A stretch of 64,000 nucleotides of DNA from the NCBI GenBank assembly GCA_038373885.1, contig JAWZYV010018238.1, positions 41,298 to 105,297 on the forward strand. The letters run 5' to 3'. Under the pieces are notes generated by a model, which was not told the DNA's origin, made no database searches, and saw nothing but the letters and a program-made list of their open reading frames with translations. The position numbers were made by a program, and so were the translations under genes. Shown in pieces: positions 21,185 through 32,910 of the stretch (position 1 is its first letter; every line of letters begins with the position of its first letter). The stretch comes from Cheiracanthium punctorium. Its lineage: Eukaryota > Arthropoda > Arachnida > Araneae > Cheiracanthiidae.

Positions 21185-22200
21185 CGTGTTATATTTCGCA
21201 CATGTATTGTAATCATGAAAAAAATTGACTTTGATATATTGAGGCATCGACACGTTTTGAGTTTTTCTGATTTCATTTATGCTATTTTTACGAGATGTAT
21301 GTGTTTGTATCAGAGTGAACACGATAGCTACAAAACGGTGCATTCGAGTGAGCTCAAATTTGGTATATATATTATAGATCCCCTTCGCACAACCGGTATT
21401 GATTTTGGTGTGTATAAGACTTAGTTTTTTACAGGGCTAAAAAAAATAGTTCTTTTACGTTATGGCCTATGGATGGAAATTCTTGAAAGTGCACTAGCGT
21501 CTAAACGGTGCATTCGATTGAGCGCAAATTGGAACGTATATTATAAGTCATCGTCACATAACCTGTGCAGATTTTGGTGTGTGTAGAGCTGACAGTTAGT
21601 TCCTAAGGTAGCATAAAATAATTCTCATACATTACAGTATATGGGCGCAAATCGTTTAAAGTGAGCTAGTGTTTAAACGGCGCATTCGATCGAACTCAAA
21701 TTTTGTATATATATTACTGACCACCTTCTCACAACCGGTATTGATTTTGGTTTTTATAGGACTTAGTTTTTTTTACAGAGCAACAAAGTAGAATTAGTTT
21801 ACATTAAGGCCATGGGCGGAAATTTTTGAAACGGTGCATTCGATTGAGAGCTAATTAGGTGTGTATTTATAGGACACCATAACACAACCTGTGTAGATTT
21901 TGGTGTGTCTAGAGCTGACAGTTTGTTCATAGGGTTGCAAAAAATAATTCTCTATGGACGAAAATCATTTAAAATGAGCTAGTGTCTAAATGATACATTC
22001 AATTGAGCTTAAATTAGGCACGGATATGATAGGTCACTGTTTTACGTAATGCATAAATTTTAGTGTGTGCACGGCTAATGGTTTTTGCAGAGCTACAAAA
22101 AAGTATTCTTATACATTGCGGCTTACACAGTCAAATCATTTCAAGTGCACTAGCGCCTGAGCACTACTTCCGATTGAGTGGAATGAAATTTATTTAAGGG
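21185..22200 (+). repeat. ~165-bp tandem family T, about six units
   Basis: The anchor GCATTCGATTGAGC..AAATT recurs near 21340, 21500, 21684, 21834, 21985 and 22163. Each unit also has GATTTTGGTGTGT, TAGAGCTGACAGTTTG or GACTTAGTTTTT, and ATTATGGCCTATGG. Divergence between units is high. The same family is at 41765-42400. Confidence 0.8.
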
Positions 22201-24495
22201 CTTGTTAAAGATCAAGTTTTCGGAATGTCGAATTGTGTCACTCCACATTTTTTTATGCAATAGATGTGTTCCCCTAATCGGAGAATAGCTTACTTTTTTT
22301 TAAAAACATCCTTAGAAAAATGTTTCAATAAGACATTATTTCGCAAACTCGTTAAGTTATGCAATATGCAACTAGAGTCGAATTGAGGGTAATTGACTGA
22401 AAATCGTAGAAGAAACAATAAAATATGGCAATTTCATTGAACTAATAGCATGGTGATTTTCCAGGCCCGAATTTCTAAGAAAACATGCTGTAAAATTTTT
22501 CGGAGCACTATTTAACTGACAACATTATGACTGCCCAATTGGAATTGAACCGTTTTTTGAAAGGCAATGTAGGTAAAATTGTTCTTTGTGGAAGTGAGAT
22601 TCAATGCTCGCGAATTAAGATTAGTAAAAATCGATAAGGTTTATAATATTTTTGTTTTTATAGGATTTGAGCGAGATGACATATTAGTCACAAATGTGTT
22701 AAAATCAATTCAATCATTTATTATTAAGACGTGATCAACCCATAAAACTGAATAAACCGTATTATGAAATCTTACAACCTAAAATCTAAAGTATGTATTC
22801 TGAAATCTACAAACTACATCTAGAAACTGTATTATGAATACTTACAAACTAGATCTAGAAATTCTGCGCCTGGGGCAGAACCCCCATTTTCTGAGGATGG
22901 AATCTAAAATCTACAAAGTAGATCTAGATTCTGAAACGTCCCAGCAAGTGCATTTTTGATGAAGGGTTCCAGCATTCGTTTATATAATTGACAGACTGCA
23001 CAGAATAATTCAAAACATTTTCTCAGAAATGTAAAGGGAGATAGAGTAGACCAAGACGACTCAGAATCGCATGATAGCTATGTGTGGGGGGGGTCGGAAA
23101 CGTCGTCTTTACTTACCTGTTCATTATCACTTCGGAAGCAGTGTTGAAGTAACAGTGAACCTTCCGACCATCGTTTGTCAAACACCAATGCCTCTTTCAC
23201 AGAAAAATTCTACAGAAATTCTTAGCTTACAAATTCTGTTTCTTTTCATTGTTGCAAGAGTGGGAGTTGAGCTCATTGTGGTTATGAAACTCGATTGAGA
23301 ATTTAGGCAAACATTCCAAGAGTTTTCTTCCAAAGTTGTTATTAGCAGGTAAAAGACTTCCGACACCCACATTGCAATGTGATTCTGAATCGTGTGGGTC
23401 TGCTCTATCACACTTCACATTTTTTAAAAAGCTTTGATTCACCCTGTATATATCGGGTGTACCATAAAATAATGTCCTTTTTGCGTAGAATTCAAACAAA
23501 TAAATTCCCAACAAGAACTGATTGACAATCAATCTGTGCCTAAGCATGCACAGGACTCATATGGGTTACATTTTAAAGCGGAAATTTTATACATAATATT
23601 CTCTTTCAAGAAAAATGGCCACCTTTCCTCTTTCTTCACGCCTACCCTCCTCGGAGGATTCTATTAGAAATGGTTTGAAATCGATTTTTAAGTATTCGAG
23701 AGTGTCTTATTAGACAGCAAGAATTTTATGGATAGCTCTTTTCTTCTTTGGGATCATGCCGGATATGTTAAAACAACTTTCTGGCCCCCTATCCCCCCTT
23801 AAGTTAGGAATTTTGGAAAATGCTGTCCCGTCCAACACTTACGCTAAAAAATCCACACACGTATGATTAGCTTCAGTAGTCTTGGCTAAGCAAAATATTG
23901 ACACACTAAAAAATGACATTTCTTTCCAGTTCACCTAATATATTTAAATTTCCCTCCTGCAAATTAAAAAAAAATCTTTTTACGGTTTTCTTTTCTCAGT
24001 ATCACGTCCGTTGTAAAGTGTTTTAGGAAAGGTAAAAAATAAACTTTGACGGTCTGTGAGATATTCATTAAATGTTTATAAAGGCAATATGTGTTGAAGC
24101 AACAAGTTTTTTATGTTACAAAAAAATGTAATTCAATTACGCTGCCGAAAATAGTCAATTACTTTTAAAATTTCAAATATGTTTAAAGTCAGGAGAGGGA
24201 GACATTTTTATGACAGCTAGAATAAAAATTATACATATTCTACATTTAAAATAAAAATAAGATATCTCTTTAAGCGTTAAAGGCAAACATGTTAATACAT
24301 TCACTGAGTTTTTTCATTGGACGTTTGAGAATATAAGGAAATCTTCGTAATATATTCATCGTACCATTTTCTTAAATATAGATCTCACGTGAATTTTTAT
24401 TTATTTTTTTTTCCTCGTTAGATAATCTTTGCAGAATAAAGACGTGTCCATTGGTTGTGCCGGAAAGTAATGTGTTCTGTTTTCCTTATAAACAA
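22201..24495. other. Mostly unassigned; short degenerate repeats
   Basis: Around 22745-22935 the motif AATCTACAAACTA(C/G)ATCTAGA is repeated about four times. A G-run lies at 23086-23093. Open frames on both strands near 23100-23550 overlap each other and show no family or splice support. Confidence 0.35.
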
Positions 24496-24498
24496 ATA

Positions 24499-24667
24499 CA
24501 GTAAAGCCTCGATACAACGATACTTAAGGGACCCAATAAAAGGATCGTTTTAGAGGGATGTATTGTTATATCAAGAAGAGATGATATTGTAGGGAAATTC
24601 CGCGGAACCGCAAAATTTTGTCTTTATAGAGAGATTTATCATTGTATCAAGTAGAGAGGTTTTACTG
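24499..24667. mobile_element. Tc1/mariner (pogo-like) MITE, 169 bp
   Basis: The ends are CAGTAAAGCCTCGATACAAC and, inward from the right, CAGTAAAACCTCTCTACTTG, flanked by TA on both sides (24497-24498, 24668-24669). The CAGTA(A/G)AACCTC terminus is typical of pogo/Tigger-like elements. Confidence 0.85.
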
Positions 24668-24699
24668 TACAATACAGGGACCGCAAAATAATGGCCTTT

Positions 24700-24995
24700 T
24701 ATTTTCTTATGGCCAGTTGAGTGGTCTACTGGAGGCTTGACCCTTGCAAGGGCCGCACAGGTTGCTCATTTCATTGTTGGGCACCTATTAGGCAGATCAG
24801 CGGCAGACTCATTTTCAACCCATACCAGATGAGAGACCTATAGCGCCTGAAATCGGCACCCCCAGAAGTATCGAACAGGCAGGACATTGGAGCCAGAAAC
24901 ATATTTTACGCGCACCAGCACCCATGAATGTACACGGTCCCACAACAATCTAGCCGAGAGACGTTTTCACACTCCCGAGCACTGGGTCAAGCTGG
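24700..24995 (-). mobile_element. S1 SINE-like retroposon, minus copy, variant 3' part
   Basis: CATTTTCAACCCATACCAGA, CGCCTGAAATCGGCACCCCC, AAACATATTTTACGCGCACC and CTCCCGAGCACTGGGTCAAG are the reverse order of S1. The left part (CTACTGGAGGCTTGACCCTT) matches the 3' variant seen at 6130-6180. Confidence 0.65.
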
Positions 24996-24998
24996 TAA

Positions 24999-25085
24999 CT
25001 AGTACCACAACTAGTCCAAAAGACGTTCAGACGACGTTCAAGTGCGTTTTTTAATGTATTTTGGACTAGCTGTGTTACTGGGATT
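24999..25085. mobile_element. Very short palindromic MITE
   Basis: TAGTACCACAACTAGTCCAA at the left and GGACTAGCTGTGTTACTGG at the right are inverted, with GACGTTCAGACGACGTTC between them. One half (TAGTAGCACAACTAATACAA) recurs at about 45999-46018. Confidence 0.55.
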
Positions 25086-25087
25086 AT

Positions 25088-25374
25088 GTACGATATCCAT
25101 TCCATATTTTCACTGAATTTTTACCAGTGGAAGTGTTTTATTTTGTGTGAGAATTACAGCCTTTGTGAAAGCTTCTGATCTAAGCGGACTGTTAAAAGTA
25201 CACTACTGTTTGATTGTGCTTGTGAATTTTGTAGCTGATTGTTTCACTAGCAAGTTCCAGAAGCAGTAAAGTTTTTGTTCCATCCTGACCAATGGACTCT
25301 TTACTAGAACTTTCTATACCCACTGGTCTTTAGAACAACGAACCCAGTAAACTAGCAGAGTATTCTGCAACAAT
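25088..25374 (+). mobile_element. Ty3-type LTR, 3' fragment
   Basis: It matches the 3' third of the solo LTR at 47584-48486: TATTTTCACTGAATTTTTAC, AAGTGTTTTATTTT, CGGACTGTTAAAAG, GTTCCATCCTGAC, TTTACTAGAACTTTCTA, TTAGAAC(A/G)ACGAACCCAG, TTCTGCAACA. The last bases are split by the hAT element that follows. Confidence 0.75.
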
Positions 25375-26138
25375 CAGGGCCGTAACCAGGATGAAATGTT
25401 AGGTAGGGCTTTGAATGTAGTTTGGGGGGGCGGAACAAATATAAGTATTAGTAGGTGGAATGGGGGGTGGGTGTTTTTTAATTTGCACATTTTTTTTTCT
25501 AGAGTATTTGCTTCAAAAAACACCGGGTTTTTAAAATATTTAACATTCATTTTGTTGATAATTTTTTCATTGGGATTCCACTAAAAATATTCAAATGATA
25601 TTTTGAGAGAATGCAGTATTGGATATGGGTTAGAGTAATTTTTTGTACAACAATAATTCACAAGACGTACTTACTAGTTAATTGTGCCTTTTGCAATCCG
25701 TTCAATGCTATCCAATAATAATAATAATAATAATAAACTCTGTAAAATAAGAAATGTTAACAGTTAAACTTTGGAATAAAAATTTACTGAAAAGTGCATT
25801 TTCATTTTAAATATAATTGTAAGGATAAAATTATAAGGAACTTAAAAGGAAACCGGCAGTTTCGTGTACTCGGAAAAATCCGAAAACAGATGCTACATGC
25901 AGCCAAGAGCAGCAAAATAATTAACCGTATGTATAGAAATCTGGCCATTGTGATGAGAAATTCTCCCAAAACAATGGGTATTTTTTATGATGTAAAATTT
26001 AGCGATTGTTAAAAATCAGTCGTTTCTAGAATTTCGTATTTATCTGTAAAGTTAGAAAAAAATTGAAAATCTTAGGGGGGCTGAAAGCCGGCTAGGTAGG
26101 GCTCAGCCCCCGTAGCCCCCCGTCTGGTTACGGTCCTG
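25375..26138. mobile_element. hAT-like element inside the LTR end, perfect 8-bp TSD
   Basis: The ends are CAGGGCCGTAACCAGGATG and, inward from the right, CAGGACCGTAACCAGACGGG. The flanks are GCAACAAT at 25367-25374 and 26139-26146. The 764-bp interior includes (AAT)n at 25711-25735 and no clear transposase. Confidence 0.9.
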
Positions 26139-26146
26139 GCAACAAT

Positions 26147-26670
26147 AGGAAAAAATATGTAAATTTCGTAGTAATCGATGCATATATACAGAAGTTAGAG
26201 CATACACTGGCAGACAGTAAGTGCTAAAAATAAATAAACTGTTAGAAAATGTTAAAAAAAAATTCAATTTAAATCACCTCCGTTCATATTTCAGAGAACA
26301 CTTGAGTTACATGCACTTTCTACGCTGTTCTCAGAAAATAAATTCTGCTTCTCACGGTGTCATTCGAAATTCTCGGAAAAACGGCGAATATTTTCCGAGA
26401 CCTCTCTCCCTTTGGTGCCGTTTGCATTTCCCAGAATACACTGTTGTAACTCCTTTTTTACAATGTTCTCGACAGTGTGTACAAAGAAAAAGGAGAGGCA
26501 TATATTTTTCTATTTTTTATTTCATTTTATTGTTTGTGAAGGCACAAGCGGAGGTATGTAATTCTCCCCTTGAAAGAAGTGTTTAATGTTTCTCTGCATG
26601 TACAGCTTGATAAAAAACGTGCATTTCTTTTAGATTCTGTGTACGATCTGGATTTTGAACAAAGGGAAGG
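26147..26670. other. Unassigned sequence
   Basis: A 121-codon open frame crosses this stretch (26221-26586) but shows no domain, no splice signals and unbiased composition. I do not call it a gene. Confidence 0.3.
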
Positions 26671-26674
26671 GCCG

Positions 26675-26870
26675 ACCCTGGCCGAGTGGATAACACACCG
26701 AACGTGATAGATAGTTAAGTGTAGAGGCCAAGGTTCTGTCCTACCCCGTGGTGGATGATCTGGAGTTTGGGACAGTTTTCTTCAGATGTTACGCGAATAC
26801 GCGTTAGATCCCCTTAAAAAGTCCACCCAAGGCATTCCCCTTAAGGCAGTTAGCCTTCTTGTAGCTTTGC
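26675..26870 (+). mobile_element. S2 tRNA-derived SINE
   Basis: A-box TGGCCGAGTGGATAACACAC, B-box-like AGGTTCTGTCCTA, then TTTTCTTCAGATGTTACGCG, AATACGCGTTAGATCCCC and TTAAAAAGTCC, as in the other S2 copies. Confidence 0.7.
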
Positions 26871-27079
26871 TTTCAACAGGAAAGCAAAATCATCGGACAA
26901 AGGAAGAGGAAGTGTACTTTTCTAACTGTTTTAAACTAGAAAGTAGGATATTTTTCTTTCTGCGAGAAATTACGTTACACGAGAGCTTTTCAGGAAGTAG
27001 CATCCATTTACGTATAATTTTAGCAAGAAAAATTAAGAAAAATAAAGATTTTTTTAAAATGAAAGTAACATATTGACTC

Positions 27080-27394
27080 ATGTCCCGCGGTGGGCTAGTC
27101 TCTAAACTCCGCTCCCGTAAGAACACGGAAAGGGAAGCAGCCTCCGGCTTGGCCAGTGCTTGAGAGGATGAACTCCTCTCTCGGCTATCCGGCTGTGGCT
27201 CCGTGTACGCTCATGGGAGAGGGTCCACGTAGCATCCGTCGTCCTACATGTTCAGACAATATAAAACTGGGGGGTGCCGATTTCAGGGAGTGGGTGGATC
27301 CCTCGTCTGGAATGGGTTAAAAATGAGGGACCAACATTCAGAAGTCCAACCCCTCGGGGGGCAATGGCACCTATTTCGATGGATAGCGCGATTG
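27080..27394 (+). mobile_element. S1 SINE-like retroposon, split by hAT
   Basis: TAAACTCCGCTCCCGTAAGA, GCTTGGCCAGTGCTTGAGAG, TGTACGCTCATGGGAG, CCGTCGTCC and CTCGTCTGGAATGGGTT follow the S1 order. Sequence after the hAT element resumes at 27823. Confidence 0.7.
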
Positions 27395-27814
27395 CAGGCG
27401 CGCACACAGGATTTTTGGTTGGGGGGGTCCAACTTTTAGGGATGTTCCAGATTGACAAAAATCAGTGATGAAAGAGCTCGTTTTCATTGGATAAAATTAG
27501 TCAAAACTCGTCCCATCCAGTTCCCTAAGAGTACACTACGACACAGTACTATAGGAAGCAAAGTAATAGTGGTACAGTTTTGAGAACAAGATGGTGTTTT
27601 ATGTTCGCTTTCAGTTCGTTTTTGAAAAGTTGTGGAAAATGAGAAAAAAATTTCTTTTTTATTTATTTGAACTGAAACTATTGCTACCTTTTTTTGGAAT
27701 TATTCTATTTACTATAGATATAGGATAATAATCAATCGAAAAAAAATATCAAAGCCGATGGGGGGGGGGGGGTCCGGACCCCCTGGACCCCTCCCCCCCT
27801 TGTGTGCGCCACAG
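27395..27814. mobile_element. hAT-like element, perfect 8-bp TSD, 420 bp
   Basis: The ends are CAGGCGCGCACACAGGATTT and, inward from the right, CTGTGGCGCACACAAGGGG. The flanks are CGCGATTG at 27387-27394 and 27815-27822. The right side holds long G and C runs. Confidence 0.85.
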
Positions 27815-27822
27815 CGCGATTG

Positions 27823-28320
27823 TCTATCTATGGACACGAGAACGACAACAACCTATTTACTTTTATTTCAATGCAGTCGCCGCCGTTGTTGAGACTTTTG
27901 TAGAGTTTGGTGCAAAAAAGAGGGTAGCTCCAGCCTACGGGAGTTTGGAGTTACATGCAGTATTTTGGACAAAAAACGATTTGAACCCCAACCCACCCCC
28001 TGCTTTATGTGCACCACTGCGAACAAATATCTGTACTCTGGGACTATGTCAACACGGTACGACCGTATAGGGGGCCAACAAAAAGTTCTTGACCTAAGGC
28101 CTCCAGATGCCGTAGTCGGGCACTCCATCAACGCCGTTTGTGGAGTAATTATTAGCCGACACGTAAGAAAACAATATTTATGATCCGCATTCCTATGCGA
28201 TTTTGATTCTCTTGGAGGGACGGCTATCTCCCCTAAAATTTTCTGTGTGGTTTTGGAACACTATCTGTGTATGAATGAAGATCAGCGAAGTGACCACTAT
28301 GTTAAAAGAAAGAAAAGAGC
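27823..28320. other. Post-SINE sequence with opposing open frames
   Basis: Overlapping open frames exist on both strands (27804-28183). Their opposing overlap and position directly after a split SINE suggest decayed mobile-element sequence. No family recognised. Confidence 0.3.
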
Positions 28321-28324
28321 CTCA

Positions 28325-29000
28325 TTAAAAAAAATATGAAACACTTTCATATTTTAATTTTGCAATAAGTGCTTATAGTACTAAAAGCGTATCCTAATCC
28401 TTGCTTTGCGGTCCTATTTTTCTTCTTATTCCATTAAACTGGAAAGTGCATCCTTATTCATAAGTGTGCGGTATTTTTCTTCCTTGTCCTTAAACCACTC
28501 CTTTGGAATCGAAATATACGTTAAAATCATCTACTAAAACTGTTGAGCAATCTTCGTCAATCGTATTCTAATTACATTTCATCTTGACTGTTTGGAATGT
28601 GCATCCTAATCTCCGAGTGTGACGTGTTTGTCTTTCTTGCTCCATGAAACACTTCTTCGGAATTGAAATCTATATTAAAATCGTCTACTAAAACTATAGA
28701 ACGATCTTCGTCAGGCATATTCTAACTGTACTTCCCTTTTATAAATACTGTTTAGAAAATGTATCTAAAGATAAACAGGCCACGAGTGTGACGTGTTTAT
28801 CTTTCTTGTTCCTTAAAAACATTTTTCAGAATTGAAATCTACATTAAAATAATCGCTTACCAAAACTGCTTAACAATCTCCATCCGGAACGTTCTTACTA
28901 TTCTCTTCCTTTGTAATAAATTGTAAGTTATGCCAGTTTCTCACCCAATATCAAATATATATCACCAAGCTATGTTCAGTATGGGGAACTTATTTTTTTC
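28325..29000 (+). repeat. Tandem family R, copy 1 (three units)
   Basis: AAAATC(A/G)TCTACTAAAACT recurs near 28527, 28678 and 28853 (spacing 151 and 175 bp). Units contain GTGTGACGTGTTT(G/A)TCTTTC, CGGAATTGAAATCTA and GCATATTCTAACTGTACTTC. The array opens with AAACACTTTCATATTTTAAT and ends near CAGTTTCTCACCCAATATCA. Confidence 0.75.
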
Positions 29001-29865
29001 TGGCGACCCATCATCAAAAGTTGCAAACCTAGGCAACATTCAACATTTATCCCCCCACGCAATCTGGCCTATCTATACAACGGAAACGTGTCAACGAAAT
29101 CGGACCACTAACATGTGTCTAGAAAAATTCGCTCACAAGAATAGGTCGACAATTTATGTCTACATAAAATAGCGGTGAATGAGGTATAGCACTGTAGTGC
29201 TCATAAAAAGAAGAGCTCCAAGAATAAATGCATGCTTTAAAATAATTTAATGCGATGGAGTGTACTTATATATTCGTCAGAACGCATTGCATCCAATTCA
29301 GAACTTTCGAATGCAAAACATTATTTAGGTTTAAAATAAATTCCTCCTCCTACTCTTCTCCATTGCCACGCAAAACTATTACAAGCATCCTTACAGCAAA
29401 GAAATAAACTAATACATTGAATTCAACGTTTACTTCAAAATCGCTGTTGTTTGAGTTTTAGTTATTACTGTACGTCAGAAAATAGATTGATTGTACGTTG
29501 CTTGGTAACGGCCGATGATGAAACAAACTGATTGCCTTTTGTTTCCAGAAATAAAAATACTTATTTCAAATTATATATTAAAATAAATAATAATAATAAT
29601 AGTTTGTTGAAGTGGATTTCATTCTACTCATAGTTTAGGAAAATCACTATCAACATCTCTTATTTTGCTTGAGGAGAGAAAAATCTTGGAATAAATGGAA
29701 ATAAAACAATTGCAGTTCTAAGCATTTTTTTGTTGTTGTTGTTGTTAATTCCTTTGTTCGAAATGTAAAGGAAATACTGTAATCGCAAAAAAAATATTAT
29801 TTATAATTTTATGGGAAAATCGATTTTGGCCACTTCTGAATTCACTTCGACTGGTTAAAATGACG
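29001..29865. other. Unassigned AT-rich DNA
   Basis: (ATA)n at 29588-29600 and (GTT)n at 29731-29747. No gene support. Confidence 0.4.
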
Positions 29866-29877
29866 TCACGATCTATT

Positions 29878-30853
29878 TTGTTGTTGTTGTTACTAATGTC
29901 CTCTGGCAACTGCGGAGCAGGGCGAGATCTTCCCTATAGGATGGCGAAGGGCGAAAGGGAGTGGCTTCCACTTTAATGAGTCCCTGAGGGAGGAAAACCG
30001 ATTTAGCATAAGGTCTCCTTACTTTGAGCCCATCCCAGATGAGAGACCTAGCACATGAATCGGCACACCCAGAGATATCGTTCGAACTTGGAGAACATTG
30101 GAACCACGACAGATTTTACATGCACCAGATCCCATGAGCGTACACTGTTTCCATAGCAGTCAAGGGGCTCTACCACCATGGTGTCGTAGAATATCAGTGA
30201 CGGATATTTCTCGCTCTCGGATAGTCAAATACTTCGGATAAATAGCCGCCACTCTCCTTTTGGTGCTACCTCGATGAGTGTCGAATAAAACAAGCGAGTA
30301 TTTTTGTGCTTGCTAGAGGTCTATCCGGCAGTCAGAGCGATCCACCCATCAAAACACTAGGCTTTTCCCCCTTTTTCTTAAACGAAGGCATTGTCTTCAG
30401 AATTTTCGAAGAACTCGGAGACATCCATCACGAGTAGAAGCCCGTTTTTGACAGACCCAACATGCTAGGGAGAGGGGGGTCCTTTTGTGGAAGTACTTGA
30501 CACTCACAATCCACACAATAAAAACCCATCCATCTCGTACTCCCCGATACCGGAATGCAAGTTTTCGCCTTCATCTGACGTGTCGGGAAAAAACAGCATT
30601 ATTTCCGATAGTCATTTCGACAGTGAAACAATCACGATAGGATCGTGGTAGGGCATATCGGATATTTCTCGGATTGTGACGTCATGAGAAGAGAAGGCTC
30701 GAGATATTCGCTAGCGAAAGCTTTCCGATACTATGGTGATAGAGCCCTAGACGAAAGAGGTTTCTGGACACCCAAGCACTCGTTAAGGTGATTGCTGTTT
30801 CAGTTTCCGTTGTTCTTATGGGAACAGTGCTCAAGGACTAGGCTAGTGCAGGA
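29878..30853 (-). mobile_element. S1 SINE-like retroposon with TSD, split by a TIR element
   Basis: The 11-mers CACGATCTATT (29867-29877) and CACGATCTGTT (30854-30864) flank it. The (GTT)n tail is at the left and the head (CTAGTGCAGGA) at the right. The body matches S1 in reverse up to 30163 and resumes at 30751 (CCCAAGCACTCG, GTTCTTATGGG). Confidence 0.8.
30164..30750. mobile_element. ~586-bp TIR element nested in S1
   Basis: The left end AGGGGCTCTACCACCATGGT and the right end, inward, CTAGGGCTCTATCACCATAG are inverted repeats continuing through GTATCG. The insertion point is inside S1. The target duplication is at most 2-3 bp (AG/TAG) and not certain. Inside are repeats of CGGATATTTCTCG near both ends. 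No open frame of note. Confidence 0.75.
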
Positions 30854-30959
30854 CACGATCTGTTCTGAACAACCGCGAACCCATTTTGACTAGTTTTGAC
30901 CGGATGTCTGCGCATACTTATGAATCTCCATACCTATGTATCTAGTTTGTTTTAAGAGC

Positions 30960-31180
30960 AACCAGCTGCAGAAGTGCATAATAGCTAGAGAAGCACTCTA
31001 CCATACCGCAGGGTCGGGTTCGAATCCAGGGATTGGTTTGGGTGTCACTTCGTCCTTCCCTCTATCATAGTAGGTAACGTTGGTCCACCTTGTTTGGTGT
31101 ATCCATAAAAAGTGAACAGTTTCTCCTGCCTTTTGCAGTTGGACTCCGCACCAATAACAACATACAAATATGTCGTAGGT
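30960..31180 (+). mobile_element. S4 tRNA-derived SINE
   Basis: A strong B box GGGTTCGAATCCAGGGATTG is at 31017 after GCACTCTACCATACCGCAGG. TAGGTAACGTTGGTCC follows, as in the S4 copy at 19478. The tail is CAATAACAACATAC. Confidence 0.75.
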
Positions 31181-31192
31181 TGATGTTGTTGT

Positions 31193-31420
31193 ATGATTAA
31201 GGCCAATTATCTGCAAGAGGGATCTAGGCCTATGGGTGGGGGGCCCTCCGTGGAGGTCTTTCTAAGGGATCCTAACCCGTATTTACGCTACGTTTCGGAG
31301 AAAACCACGGAAAACTCCGAACGGTTAGGTCGACGGACGCGCGATGGGTCCGAACTCGGGATCTTCACACTTCGACCGTCTACCATTTCCAGTGCCATAA
31401 CCACTGTGCCATGCTGAGGT
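31193..31420 (-). mobile_element. S2 tRNA-derived SINE, minus copy
   Basis: On the minus strand: A-box GCACAGTGGTTATGGCACTG, AATGGTAGACGGTCGAAGTG, B-box GAGTTCGGACCCATCGCG, GTCGACCTAACCG, TTTTCTCCGAAACG, GGATCCCTTAGAAAGACC. Confidence 0.8.
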
Positions 31421-31689
31421 TTGCCGTATGTTGAAATTGTGTATTTATGCCTGGCTGTGCACCTCTCTTTATGACTAAACAGCTTATTGGCAGGCTCTCT
31501 CAAACACTTTGAATGCACGAATGATTGGTTAGTTAGGGTTGAATGGCACAAGGTCCAAAGAGGACACACTGCGCCAGCTTGAATGCATTAAACTCTTGCG
31601 GACAGTCGGTCTTTTGAACCATGCCCGAAATATCCCCCATCGCCAAATTTGGCAACTTTTGGAGAAATATCTCCCAATTCGGCATTAAA
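31421..31689. other. Unassigned spacer
   Basis: No repeat match or exon support was found. The open frames here extend out of the SINE and are not believed. Confidence 0.35.
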
Positions 31690-32025
31690 AATAAGTCCCC
31701 ATATCCGAACACGGCTGAGTGATATTATCTACAATGGGCAAGAAATAGCGAAAGTTTAATATTATGCAACTGTATAGGGCATGCCGTATTATATCGTACA
31801 TGCGTTTTATGTCGTGTAAGGGGCATGAATTTGACTATTAGGAATGTTTTTGTACGTGGGTTGTGTACAAATTTAAAGTGTCCCTTTTCAAAAATGAACG
31901 AGGTGAAATCTTTCTTAAACAAGTCTTTTTCCTACCTAATTTCGAACATTGATTCAATTTTTAGAGAGTTCATTTCTAGTAGGTAATGAACAAAAGTACG
32001 TCACCACCTTTTGGGTAAACCCTGT
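31690..32025 (+). mobile_element. Long-TIR element (family P), right half
   Basis: GACTATTAGGAATGTTTTTG, GTACAAATTTAAAGTGTC, ATGAACGAGGTGAAATC, TTTTTCCTACCTAATTTCGA, then CACCACCTTTTGGGTAAACC at the terminus. This is the order of the right arm at 15964-16171. Confidence 0.6.
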
Positions 32026-32705
32026 ATATTAGTGTAGACTCGTACGTAGACAGAAAATATCAATCTATTTCAAACACTGCAAAGCGTTATTTAGAAAGTG
32101 CAAAGCAATTCTTCCAAAAAGAAACATTCAAATATCCGATAATAACGCAAAACGAAATGTTTCCCTCAAGAGAAAATGTTTCGAAGTATATGTAAGAATT
32201 ATTTGGTAGGCAGACGTCCAATCAATTTTCGAGTTTAATATTTGAAATATGCATATTTGCCTGACAAATCCTCCAAACCCGATATTTTATTTGCAAAGTC
32301 TGACAGTCCTGTAAACGTGAAAGCGATATTTTTACTTAAAGATCGAATGCTTATACGAATTGCATTTCTGTTGCCAATGCATTTGCGAGTTTGGATATTA
32401 ATTTTCACTTCAAGTTTGCAAGTATGTTATGATATTTATTGCTTGAATATTTAGACCTTTTATGATATTTATTGCGTGTATATTCTGATTGGCAAATGAA
32501 CTTTTGATGTTGGATACATTTAATCATGACAAAGGTTTATAAGCAAACACAGAAAAAATACATAAAGTAGTTGTCAGACACAGTAACAACATGTAGGGGC
32601 CCCCATGGGGACTTATGTCCCAATCCCCGGTTTGCCATAATCGGGCCCTGATGCTTATAAGTGTCTAAAATAACTGTGTATGTATTCCAAAAAGTCGTAT
32701 GCATG
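32026..32705. other. Unassigned; one possible hAT end
   Basis: CCATAATCGGGCCCTG at 32634-32649 resembles a hAT right terminus, but no left end or TSD could be paired. Confidence 0.3.
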
Positions 32706-32709
32706 CCCT

Positions 32710-32910
32710 GTCTCGGGGCCGCAATAGCGCAGTTGGGAGAGGCGTCGATTTCGCCGCCGCAAAGTTGTGAGTTCGATCCTGGGACCACCAAAGCCCGCCT
32801 GAAGATCGGTAGTGCTGCCATCTATCGGCTCCTAAATGAGGTAGAAAATGAACTGTTAAGGAGTCTGTGGTAGAAATGAACGCACTTGGCAGTCTTTTAC
32901 TCAATTAAAT
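32710..32910 (+). mobile_element. S5 tRNA-derived SINE
   Basis: A-box-like AATAGCGCAGTTGGGAGAGG and B-box GTGAGTTCGATCCTGGGACC form a recognisable tRNA-like head, but acceptor and anticodon stems do not pair properly, so it is a SINE and not a tRNA gene. The body runs to about 32910. Confidence 0.65.

Noticed and set aside
26221..26586. 121-codon plus-strand frame
   Set aside because: No domain, no splice or promoter context, and composition expected of random AT-rich DNA.
27804..28183. Overlapping frames on both strands
   Set aside because: Mutually exclusive, adjacent to a split SINE, no family match. Probably old mobile-element sequence.
32715..32792. Possible tRNA gene
   Set aside because: A and B boxes are good but acceptor and anticodon stems do not pair and a SINE body follows.
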